Shown: positions 1-5,260 of the stretch, piece after piece
Position numbering within the stretch: position 1 is the first letter of the stretch
Layout of the letters: the number at the start of each line of letters is the position of its first letter
Assembly (NCBI GenBank): GCA_031278315.1
Contig: JAITKS010000113.1
Location: 1 to 5,443 of the forward strand
Direction: 5' to 3'
DNA from: Planctomycetaceae bacterium
GTDB lineage: Bacteria; Planctomycetota; Planctomycetia; Pirellulales; Thermoguttaceae
DNA: 5,443 bases
Position numbers and translations under genes: made by a program
Notes under the pieces: generated by a model
What the model saw: only the letters and a program-made list of their open reading frames with translations
The model's database searches: none
What the model was told of the DNA's origin: nothing

Positions 1-3
1 CAA

Positions 4-101
4 GTCCCGCAGGGACGACACTTGATTATTAGCTTTCTCATTATTACACCCCGAAGGGGTATCTCCAATGTAGCCGTGCGTGGTGTACTCACCACACACG
101 G
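4..101. repeat. Cluster of three REP-like palindromes
   Basis: Three GC-rich inverted repeats sit close together in AT-rich DNA. The first (4-16) is GTCCC-gca-GGGAC. The second (48-60) is ACCCC-gaa-GGGGT. The third (74-101) pairs 74-85 with 90-101, a 12-bp stem around a 4-nt loop. Its single mismatch (C79 against A96) becomes a G-U pair when read as minus-strand RNA, so the minus strand folds better. The organisation resembles extragenic REP/BIME-type repeats mobilised by Y1-family (RAYT) transposases, but no such transposase is in the window. The cluster starts almost at the window edge and may extend to the left. It could also act as a transcription barrier. Confidence 0.6.
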
Positions 102-103
102 AA

Positions 104-180
104 TCAAATGGATAAATTATCTCACAAAAATCAAATGAATACATTAACACACAAATCAAATGGATAAATTAACACAAAAT
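104..180. repeat. Three tandem copies of a 25-27 bp AT-rich unit
   Basis: Three consecutive copies begin with TCAAATG(G/A)ATA at 104, 131 and 156. The units are 27, 25 and 25 bp and share a core of roughly TCAAATGGATAAATTAACACA with a few substitutions. No reading frame covers them. The array lies between the palindrome cluster and the cloverleaf element, so 1-293 is one continuous repeat tract. Its role is unknown; it could be a slippage product or binding-site iterons, and three imperfect copies are too few to call an origin. Confidence 0.6.
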
Positions 181-217
181 ATAAAATTTAAGTGAATTAC
201 TAAAAAATATTTTAGCT

Positions 218-293
218 GGGAACGCAGGCGTCCCGCCTGCATCTTTTTTGTACAAAAAACGCCTAAAGATGCGGTCGAGACAACCGCGTTCCC
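218..293. repeat. Cloverleaf-forming palindromic element
   Basis: An outer stem GGGAAC (218-223) pairs with GTTCCC (288-293). Inside are three directly abutting arms. Arm 1 pairs GCAGGCG (224-230) with CGCCTGC (234-240) around a 3-nt loop. Arm 2 pairs ATCTTT (241-246) with AAAGAT (265-270) and contains the perfect palindrome 244-259. Arm 3 pairs GCGGT (271-275) with ACCGC (283-287). No base is left unpaired at the four-way junction. It lacks tRNA loop signatures such as a T-loop, so it is not a tRNA. GC-rich dyads of this kind in an AT-rich genome suggest a mobile REP/MITE-like repeat. Its position 34 bp past the stop of the DUF4276-like gene would also let it block read-through. Confidence 0.6.
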
Positions 294-294
294 G

Positions 295-336
295 AAAAAA
301 TAAATTATTCCACTGATATATTATTATTTATTTTTT
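295..336 (-). terminator. A/T-only stem-loop at the end of the DUF4276-like gene
   Basis: AAAAAATAAAT (295-305) and ATTTATTTTTT (326-336) form a perfect 11-bp inverted repeat around a 20-nt loop. On the minus strand the 3' arm ends in six T residues, and the 5' arm overlaps the stop codon of the DUF4276-like gene (328-330). The stem contains no G-C pairs, so it would be weak as an intrinsic terminator. The adjacent GC-rich cloverleaf may do more of the work. Confidence 0.3.
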
Positions 337-1002
337 ATCATTTACTAATTGTTTTAATCCGTCTCTAAAAGTTATGAAACTTGGTGAAGTATTATTTTCG
401 GTGTCCATATATTTTGCGATATTATCTGCCCATTGACATTTTTCACGTCCGATTTGCGGATATCCGATTTCAGTCAATTTTTCGGAGCCGCCTCGAAAAA
501 TTGCATCTGCTAACCATTCCCATGTTCCGCAAATTGAATCTTGTACATAACTATCGAGGACATATTTTTTCGCAAATGGATACGCTTTTAGAATAGCACG
601 TTTATCGCCGAGCAGCCATGCCTCGCCCTCTTCGACTGCAAGAAAAACATTGCCCGAAAATTTATGCTCGCAAGAACAACAAAACAATTCATTCATCTGC
701 AGCAAGAACTCGTCGTAATTACGATAATCTAGATCAACTATCACTGCGACAATTAAACCGATACCGGCTTCAAACGATTTCCTGTATGCGGTCAATTGAA
801 TCGAAAGAGTTTGAAAAAGTATCGAATCCCACGGCAACGTTTTGGCTAATCGGCGAGGCATACGCGACATAACACGATGTTTCAAATCTTGAATATTTAT
901 AACGCGTATCTTGTGTCCGTTGCCGTAACCTATTATTTGCGGAATTAAATGTTCCAACATTATCTTACCGGAAGCGTCTTCAACAAGAATTTCTACTCGC
1001 AT
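328..1002 (-). CDS. DUF4276-family TOPRIM-like protein
   Basis: This 224-residue protein begins MRVEILVED and shows the DUF4276 layout. There is an N-terminal strand with a conserved acidic residue (E8 or D9), a hydrophobic strand ending in D90-L-D92, and an E-x-E-AWLLGD segment (E125, E127, W129, D133). The C-terminal half carries GTWEWLADAI (159-168), a GG pair, a GYPQIGREK stretch, and SPSF followed by FRDGL. The spaced acidic residues match the TOPRIM-like, metal-binding folds of OLD-type nucleases, so a nuclease-like activity is inferred, not shown. Members of the family often sit beside AAA/SMC-like ATPases in anti-phage loci, but none is here: the upstream neighbour is a thioredoxin-like gene 140 bp away. 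No Shine-Dalgarno site precedes the ATG (1000-1002). The length looks complete. Family call fairly sure; function uncertain. Confidence 0.8.
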   Translation of the reverse strand: MRVEILVEDASGKIMLEHLIPQIIGYGNGHKIRVINIQDLKHRVMSRMPRRLAKTLPWDSILFQTLSIQLTAYRKSFEAGIGLIVAVIVDLDYRNYDEFLLQMNELFCCSCEHKFSGNVFLAVEEGEAWLLGDKRAILKAYPFAKKYVLDSYVQDSICGTWEWLADAIFRGGSEKLTEIGYPQIGREKCQWADNIAKYMDTENNTSPSFITFRDGLKQLVNDKK

Positions 1003-1142
1003 AAAATATAACTTTGTAACAATACTAAAAAACTTAGCAGCAATGAATTTTCAAAAAAACAAAACCTTATTACCTCGTAACCGTATTGTTGAAAAATGAA
1101 CTTGACACCTTTGATAAATTTCACCGACCGAATATATTACCG

Positions 1143-1658
1143 CTATCTCAATTTATTTTTTTCTGAACTGATTCCAGGTATAGTCAAAACTTGAATTGCT
1201 ATGTGCATTTGTACAGATAGATGTTCTTTAGTTTCTTTACCTGTTAGTCTTTGGATTTCTTTATTGTCAGCGTCTAATATTAGAACTGTCGGAAAACCGT
1301 TTACTCGATACGATTCGCAGATTGCACCCGATAAAGCACCGTCAACTGATACGCAAATAAAATATTTCGCAAGCCGCCGGATTTCTTGATTGCTGAATAA
1401 TTCAAACGAGCGTTTACAACTCTCATTATCAGACAGTGTGAAAAAAATTAACAACGGTTTTCGTTCAGTGCGTGATAATTCTTTTGCCTTATTAAAGTCG
1501 TCCAAGAATATTACAGTATCTGATTCGTTGCTTCGTTCAACAGACACCGAAGATTCGTATGGTAATCGGCTATGTAATCTCGGTTCAAAAATAAAGAATA
1601 CAAAAATCAACACAAAAAATATTGTCAAAATAAAAAATAATACAGTTCTTATAAACAT
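1143..1658 (-). CDS. Membrane-anchored thioredoxin-fold protein lacking CxxC
   Basis: The protein has 171 residues. Residues 4-24 form one very hydrophobic, Phe-rich segment after a short start containing one Arg, consistent with an uncleaved signal anchor and an exported body. From about residue 52 the thioredoxin fold is recognisable: DDFNKAKELS helix, KPLLIFFT strand (67-74), an SDNESCK active-site region (76-82), strand YFICVSVDG, the cis-proline loop GFPTVLILD (P123) and a final DNKEIQRLTGK hairpin. Where active family members have W-C-x-x-C-K, this one has D77-N78-E79-S80-C81-K82. Only the second Cys remains, so normal disulfide exchange is unlikely. C102 and C114 are non-canonical. The ATG (1656-1658) follows a T-rich leader with no Shine-Dalgarno. 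It may be a chaperone-like or mono-thiol relative of the Thioredoxin_7 group. Fold call confident; role unknown. Confidence 0.8.
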   Translation of the reverse strand: MFIRTVLFFILTIFFVLIFVFFIFEPRLHSRLPYESSVSVERSNESDTVIFLDDFNKAKELSRTERKPLLIFFTLSDNESCKRSFELFSNQEIRRLAKYFICVSVDGALSGAICESYRVNGFPTVLILDADNKEIQRLTGKETKEHLSVQMHIAIQVLTIPGISSEKNKLR

Positions 1659-1689
1659 GAAAAAATCAAAAAAAAATCAAAAAAATACA

Positions 1690-1717
1690 ACTCTAACTAT
1701 GAATTTAAGCTGTTCAA
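1690..1717 (-). promoter_or_regulatory. Possible promoter for the thioredoxin-like gene
   Basis: On the minus strand TTGAAC (1712-1717) lies 16 bp upstream of TAGAGT (1690-1695), about 30 bp before the ATG of the thioredoxin-like gene. The -35 is good but the -10 is only fair. In AT-rich DNA such matches arise easily, so this is a candidate only. The -35 overlaps one arm of the inverted repeat 1701-1712. Confidence 0.2.
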
Positions 1718-1812
1718 AAATAATTTATTAAACCTGTCTCATATCAACAAGCAGGACATAAACAAGCAGACAAATATGACCAAAATAAAAAAATGAACGG
1801 CAGCTTAAATTC
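1701..1812. repeat. 12-bp perfect inverted repeat spanning 112 bp
   Basis: GAATTTAAGCTG (1701-1712) is the exact reverse complement of CAGCTTAAATTC (1801-1812). The 88-bp interior is A-rich, has no credible ORF, and contains the direct repeat AACAAGCAG at 1746-1754 and 1761-1769. A related sequence, TTGAACAGCT (1916-1925), is the inverse of 1708-1717. The structure could be the remnant of a small non-autonomous element or a long-range RNA stem in the leader of the thioredoxin-like gene. No target-site duplication was recognised. Confidence 0.4.
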
Positions 1813-1831
1813 TTTTAAAACAAAAAAATGT

Positions 1832-1890
1832 AACTATTCAGTAGTTTGTCTGAAGCCGAAGCCGTTGGTTCGGCAAGTTACTGAATAGTT
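1832..1890. repeat. 59-bp hairpin, possible MITE or terminator
   Basis: AACTATTCAGTA (1832-1843) pairs perfectly with TACTGAATAGTT (1879-1890). Inside, GCCGAA (1855-1860) pairs with TTCGGC (1869-1874). The result is a two-stage hairpin with a relatively GC-rich tip, in the middle of the gap between two minus-strand genes. Neither side has a clear T tract, so it is not a classic intrinsic terminator. Perfect 12-bp terminal repeats around a short non-coding core fit a miniature palindromic element. Copies elsewhere in the genome would decide. Confidence 0.5.
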
Positions 1891-1963
1891 GCAAAATTCT
1901 ACTAAAATATTTTCATTGAACAGCTGCAAAAAATTATGTCAAAATAAAATATAAACGTTATGC

Positions 1964-1992
1964 AAAAAATAAACGCCGGCAAACGTTTATTT
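1964..1992 (-). terminator. Likely intrinsic terminator of the Cys-repeat gene
   Basis: On the minus strand AAATAAACG (plus 1984-1992) pairs perfectly with CGTTTATTT (plus 1967-1975) across an 8-nt loop, and the 3' arm runs into a TTTTTT tract (plus 1964-1969). It lies about 45 nt past the stop codon of the 901-codon gene. The stem is AT-rich, so strength is uncertain. An overlapping alternative stem, ATAAACGTT (1951-1959) with AACGTTTAT (1982-1990), could compete with it. Confidence 0.55.
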
Positions 1993-2036
1993 GAATCTCA
2001 TTTTATTTTTTATGAACAAACGCTGAAACAATTTTG

Positions 2037-4742
2037 TTAATCTGAATATTGAATATTTGTGATGTTATGTCTTTGTTTGCTCGGATATGTTGCGGGACGA
2101 GACGGCAGCTCTTGAGCGGCGAATTCTTCGTCGTTTGTTATTTTCGTTTTAACTTTTTGATTCGGCTGGGGTAATTGTTTGGGTTTAACTTTATTGGTTC
2201 CAATTAGATTTGTAATCGGCGACAAAAGACGGCTAATTGTTCCCTCTGGTTGAGTTGTGTTTTGTGAGTATTGTGAATTGTTATTTGATTTTTGTTGAGA
2301 GTTCGTATTATTTTGCGCAACGATATTTTTATTGTTATTTTGATTTTGTTTTTGATTTTGTTTTTTTCGGTCAATGTTGGAATTATCTGCGGTCTGATTT
2401 TTCTTATTACCTTTGATAAAGTTTACAGCAGATGCAAAAACGTTTTCGTTATTCTTTGTTGAGGTTTTATAGTTTACGGGTTGTATGTTTGAATTATTTG
2501 ATATGGTTTGTTGTTGATTATTATTTTGCGATTTTATTGCGGCGAGTTGTTTTTGTTTCAATTGATTTTTTTCGATAATTAAGTTACGTGATTCTTCTTC
2601 GATTTCTTTTTGACGTTTTTCTAAAATTTTTGCGTGTTTTTGTTGTTCGAATTTTATTTGTTCAGCTTGGATTGCGAGTTCGTTCAATTGTTTTTGTCGA
2701 TTAGTTTCAAATTCTGCGATTTCTGCTTCTTGTTCAGTTTTGGCGTCGATTTTTGCTTGTAATTTTTCAGCTTTTTCGATAGCAAGACGTTTCATTTTTG
2801 CATTTTTAATTTCTGTAGTTTGTGCATCGATTTCTGCTTCAACTTCGTCGAGTGCGGCTACCATTCCTTCTAAATATGCGTGTTCGATTTCGGCGTCGTC
2901 TGGTGTGTTACTATTATTATTTTTGTAACGATTTGTATTTTGTGAAACGTTGTTATTTTCGTTTTCATTTGTATTTGTTTTTTGTACAGAAATTCCTTTT
3001 CGCCGATTAAAAGCGGGTTCGGTTGGCACAGAGTGAAATCTTGGCAGCGGCATCATTGATTTTTTATCTTGTTTTGTAACGGCGGTTTCGTTAATCGAAT
3101 TATTATTTTCATCGTCGATATTATCGGTATCGCTTTGATCATTGTCGTACAGTTCGGGTTGTAGTGGCGGAGGATTTCGCAAACTGCCGTTATCGTTTAC
3201 AAATTCCGGATTATTTGCCGCATTGATATAATTGGGATTTGTAACATAATTCGTTCTGTAATTGTTTGGATAATTATTTTGTTGATATGAATAATTTATT
3301 CCGTTACGTAAATTCTGCGGTGCAATTCCGTTGACTTGAGTTACATTGCCGTAACCGTTATATCCCGCATAATTGCCGTAGTTATTATTCGCAGCAGGAA
3401 AGACGCCGCCGTTGTTTCTATTAAATCCGTTATTTCCGTTAAATCCGTTATTTCTAGCAATGAGTTCAGCGGCGAGTGGTGCTGCGTTATTCAAAACCAA
3501 ACCAACGGGTACAGCTGTACCGCAACCTTGTGTCATTCCGCATGGATGATTAGGCGAGCAACCCGGGTGAGAGCCGCAAGTCTTAATTACGATTTGAGAA
3601 TTAATTGTTCCATTGGGCAATTGGACTCCGTTAGGAGTCATCTGACCTGCTGGTGTAACAACTCCGTTAGCGGCAACGTAACCTCCTCCGTGTATTGCGG
3701 ATACTCCGGGTACAATACCCATTGAAACGAGTATGCCGTTAGGTCCGGCAACTGTTGTAGGTTTAGTTGGTACAGGTTTGGGCGGAGCAACATTATTATT
3801 GTTGTTGTTGTTGTTTGGAATAGGATTCGATTGTGTTGTTGAAATTGGAGTTGGCGAGGTTGGAATTGGAGTTGGTGAAATTGGAGCGGCTGACGGTATA
3901 GTTAGGGGCAAAGAAGGAAATGACAAAGAGGGCAAAGTTAATCCATTGATCAGATTATTGTTGAATCCGTAAGGCTGCATTATTGCGGGTTGATTAGCGA
4001 GGTATGGATTAGCGATTGGGCGGCCGCAGTTAGGTGTCATACCGCAAGGTTTCATTGGGCTGCAAAATGGTGTTAAGCCGCAAGCTCGCGGGAAGCGTGA
4101 GTTAGGGGCGAATGAATTAGGGGCGAATGAGTTAGGGTTTGTAGGATCGATCCACATTCCGCAACCCGGAATTTCGCAGCATGGATTATTGGCGGTGCAA
4201 TCGGGTTTTAATCCGCAGTAGCGTCGAAATTTTTTACCGTTTGTTGTTGGTGATTGTGAATTTTCGTTATTGCAGTTGCATGAAGATTTATTGTGTCCTA
4301 ATTTGCAGGTTCTTTCCGAATCGCAACCGGTATCGGGCGGGCAACCGATCCAAGGCGGACGATTATATTCAAGACTAATAATATGACCGCGATTAACTGC
4401 TGTATGTGAGCAACCGGTAAAAGTTACGGAAGTAAATATCGAAATTAAACTTACAATTGACACAATTAAATGTGAATAAGTGAAAGTAAAATTGTTATTA
4501 CGATTATTGTTTAGCAATTGCGGGGTGATAAATTGAAAAATCGAATTAACTGACGACAAGACGGCGCAAGCTAAATGAGTTTCGGCTGTGAGCAGTTTAT
4601 AAAAACAGGCTGCTGTCAAACGAATAAAAACGGTAACAAAAGATGTTAGAAGTGTTATTATTTTTTGTAACATTTTTGTTGACGTAAATATTTGAAAGGC
4701 TGCAATCTGGACACCGGTATTAGTGAATGATTTCTTTTGCAT
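2037..4742 (-). CDS. Asn-rich Cys-hexad-repeat coiled-coil surface protein
   Basis: I do not recognise this 901-residue protein. Three hydrophobic stretches (about 25-52, 55-75 and 92-110) lead to C111 in a TFTGC context resembling a lipobox. Four Cys cassettes follow, at 134-157, 176-195, 221-240 and 389-408; the last three are strict C-x5-C-x5-C-x5-C with CG(L/M)xP flavour. Linkers are FAPNS repeats (205-215), a Pro/Thr-rich stretch (269-330), an eight-Asn run (310-317), a PNG/Gly-rich stretch (331-385) and NNGFN repeats (431-445). An acidic patch (529-553) precedes a charged coiled coil (about 615-738). The tail (739-830) is Asn/Gln-rich and basic. The layout suggests a membrane-tethered extracytoplasmic or structural protein; function unknown. 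The ATG at 4742 has only a weak AAAGAAAA upstream. Other starts are ATG 4673, TTG 4517 and GTG 4463; TTG 4517 would put C111 at the end of a normal-length lipoprotein signal. Confidence 0.8.
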   Translation of the reverse strand: MQKKSFTNTGVQIAAFQIFTSTKMLQKIITLLTSFVTVFIRLTAACFYKLLTAETHLACAVLSSVNSIFQFITPQLLNNNRNNNFTFTYSHLIVSIVSLISIFTSVTFTGCSHTAVNRGHIISLEYNRPPWIGCPPDTGCDSERTCKLGHNKSSCNCNNENSQSPTTNGKKFRRYCGLKPDCTANNPCCEIPGCGMWIDPTNPNSFAPNSFAPNSRFPRACGLTPFCSPMKPCGMTPNCGRPIANPYLANQPAIMQPYGFNNNLINGLTLPSLSFPSLPLTIPSAAPISPTPIPTSPTPISTTQSNPIPNNNNNNNNVAPPKPVPTKPTTVAGPNGILVSMGIVPGVSAIHGGGYVAANGVVTPAGQMTPNGVQLPNGTINSQIVIKTCGSHPGCSPNHPCGMTQGCGTAVPVGLVLNNAAPLAAELIARNNGFNGNNGFNRNNGGVFPAANNNYGNYAGYNGYGNVTQVNGIAPQNLRNGINYSYQQNNYPNNYRTNYVTNPNYINAANNPEFVNDNGSLRNPPPLQPELYDNDQSDTDNIDDENNNSINETAVTKQDKKSMMPLPRFHSVPTEPAFNRRKGISVQKTNTNENENNNVSQNTNRYKNNNSNTPDDAEIEHAYLEGMVAALDEVEAEIDAQTTEIKNAKMKRLAIEKAEKLQAKIDAKTEQEAEIAEFETNRQKQLNELAIQAEQIKFEQQKHAKILEKRQKEIEEESRNLIIEKNQLKQKQLAAIKSQNNNQQQTISNNSNIQPVNYKTSTKNNENVFASAVNFIKGNKKNQTADNSNIDRKKQNQKQNQNNNKNIVAQNNTNSQQKSNNNSQYSQNTTQPEGTISRLLSPITNLIGTNKVKPKQLPQPNQKVKTKITNDEEFAAQELPSRPATYPSKQRHNITNIQYSD
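2253..2528 (-). other. Asn/Gln-rich low-complexity tail segment
   Basis: Residues 739-830 of the 901-residue protein are dominated by Asn, Gln, Lys and Ser, with runs such as NNNQQQ and KQNQKQNQNNN. Composition of this type is prion-like and usually disordered. AT-rich codons (AAT, AAA, CAA) make it cheap in such a genome, so drift is as likely as selection. Confidence 0.7.
2342..2365. repeat. Two perfect 12-bp tandem copies inside the large gene
   Basis: GATTTTGTTTTT occurs twice in a row (2342-2353 and 2354-2365), followed by a further T tract. It encodes part of the QNQKQNQ stretch of the tail. Length changes by whole units would stay in frame. Confidence 0.7.
2529..2900 (-). other. Long charged coiled coil of the large protein
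   Basis: Residues about 615-738 contain almost no Pro or Gly, are rich in Glu, Lys, Gln, Ala and Ile/Leu, and show apolar residues at 3-4 spacing (for example EIEEESRNLIIEKNQLKQKQ). About 120 helical residues would form an extended rod roughly 18 nm long, from the usual 0.15 nm rise per residue. It probably drives oligomerisation or spaces the N-terminal Cys region from the tail. Confidence 0.75.
3519..3578 (-). other. Cys-hexad cassette 4 (residues 389-408)
   Basis: C389, C395, C401 and C407 are each six residues apart, in TCGSHPGC-SPNHPC-GMTQGCG. It is separated from cassette 3 by about 150 residues of Pro, Asn and Gly-rich linker. His392 and His399 lie between the Cys residues, so metal binding is possible as well as disulfides. 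Confidence 0.75.
3792..3815. repeat. Trinucleotide tract encoding eight Asn
   Basis: Three ATT and five GTT units on the plus strand read as eight consecutive Asn codons (AAC x5, then AAT x3) on the minus strand, residues 310-317. Slippage here would change linker length without shifting the frame. Confidence 0.8.
4023..4082 (-). other. Cys-hexad cassette 3 (residues 221-240)
   Basis: C221, C227, C233 and C239 are spaced exactly six apart: CGLTPF-CSPMKP-CGMTPN-CG. This is the cleanest copy and shows the underlying hexad, roughly C-G-(L/M)-T-P-x. Confidence 0.8.
4099..4137. repeat. 15-bp tandem repeat, about 2.6 copies
   Basis: GAGTTAGGGGCGAAT (4099-4113) and GAATTAGGGGCGAAT (4114-4128) differ by one base and are followed by a partial third copy (4129-4137). 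They encode NSFAPNSFAPNS between cassettes 2 and 3. High identity suggests recent duplication. Confidence 0.8.
4158..4217 (-). other. Cys-hexad cassette 2 (residues 176-195)
   Basis: C176, C182, C188 and C194 keep the six-residue spacing, with one extra Cys (C189): CGLKPD-CTANNP-CCEIPG-CG. The odd extra Cys could form an intermolecular bond. Confidence 0.75.
4272..4343 (-). other. Degenerate Cys-hexad cassette 1 (residues 134-157)
   Basis: C134, C140 and C146 follow the hexad spacing. The fourth Cys is displaced to C155 by a three-residue insertion and is followed by C157 (KLGHNKSSCNC). It lies just 23 residues after the putative lipid-attachment Cys111. Confidence 0.6.
4410..4469 (-). other. 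Hydrophobic segment ending in a lipobox-like TFTGC
   Basis: Residues 92-110 are hydrophobic and end in T-F-T-G before C111. A classic lipobox prefers Leu, Val or Ile at -3; here it is Phe, so signal peptidase II processing is plausible but not clear. With the ATG at 4742 this segment is too far in to be a signal peptide and would be a third membrane span. With a start near 4517 it would be a lipoprotein signal. Confidence 0.4.
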
Positions 4743-5260
4743 GATTTTCTTTGATAATTTTGATCTTTGATTTGTATCTTGATCTTGAACCAGTTGTATA
4801 ATTTTTTTGTAACGATAAATAGTCGAACACGGTTTTGATGGTTTGGGGTTATTGTGACGGTTTGGTTATGTTTATTATTAAGTGAAAAAGCAATTCTGAT
4901 ATTTTTTGAATTGTGAATTTTGAATCAAAAATTTTATTGGGAGTTAATTAAGATTGACATTTTTTGTTGTAATTCTCAATAATATTTAATTTGATTTTGT
5001 GATTGTTGATTGAGATTCTCGGTGATATTATTTTTTTCTTATGTTTGGTGTGGAAAGAATCGGCTTGTTATAACCCGAATAATTAGAAAAATCGTTAAAC
5101 TTGACGCATTTTCTCAAAAATTCCGTCCGACTTTTGTTAGAATAGCTAGAATGAGTAATTTACTCAAGAAATTTTTACAATATTTCACAGGAGTCAACAG
5201 TATTTAAAGTATCTAAAGCAATTTATTCGTGGTTATCTAGTCTGTATTTTTAGTTTTTGT
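4743..5260. other. 518-bp gene-free AT-rich stretch
   Basis: No coding region is supported here on either strand; the one 65-codon plus-strand frame starts at TTG and matches nothing I recognise. The part next to the large gene (4751-4789) has four TTGAT motifs, at 4751, 4760, 4767 and 4779, plus TTGAA at 4785, which read as ATCAA on the transcribed strand, probably in the gene's leader. Further right are an extended -10-like TGTTAGAAT (5136-5143 on plus) with TAGAAT repeated at 5147, a dyad GAGTAA-t-TTACTC (5153-5165), and two 9-bp copies GTAT(T/C)TAAA (5200-5217). No terminator for the type ISP gene is evident. Confidence 0.5.

Noticed and set aside
104..180. CRISPR array
   Set aside because: The repeats directly adjoin each other, vary in sequence and leave no unique spacers.
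218..293. Cloverleaf as a tRNA gene
   Set aside because: Arm lengths are wrong, there is no anticodon loop or T-loop signature, and arm 2 is a pure T/A palindrome.
381..872. Plus-strand frames opposite the DUF4276-like gene
   Set aside because: Shadows of a gene whose minus-strand protein shows family motifs throughout.
1102..1138. TTGACA on the plus strand as a promoter
   Set aside because: No -10 at 16-18 bp; the nearest TATATT is about 25 bp away and no plus-strand gene follows.
1390..1731. Plus-strand 113-codon frame with a Lys/Asn-rich end
   Set aside because: Antisense to the thioredoxin-like gene, with an A-rich extension; no start signal or motif.
3733..3972. Plus-strand 79-codon frame rich in Leu and Gly
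   Set aside because: It is the antisense of the Pro/Asn-rich linker of the large gene; its Leu runs are the reverse of Asn codons.
4797..4802. Perfect TATAAT on the plus strand
   Set aside because: No suitable -35 at normal spacing and no plus-strand gene downstream. The overlapping minus-strand TATACA could serve the large gene but also lacks a -35.
4954..4985. TTGACA with TAATAT on the plus strand
   Set aside because: The spacer is 20 bp, and only non-coding sequence lies downstream.
5010..5207. 65-codon plus-strand frame starting at TTG
   Set aside because: No ribosome binding site, no recognisable motif, and a composition like translated non-coding AT-rich DNA. The 18-codon ATG frame at its end (5151-5207) is too short and lacks a Shine-Dalgarno site.
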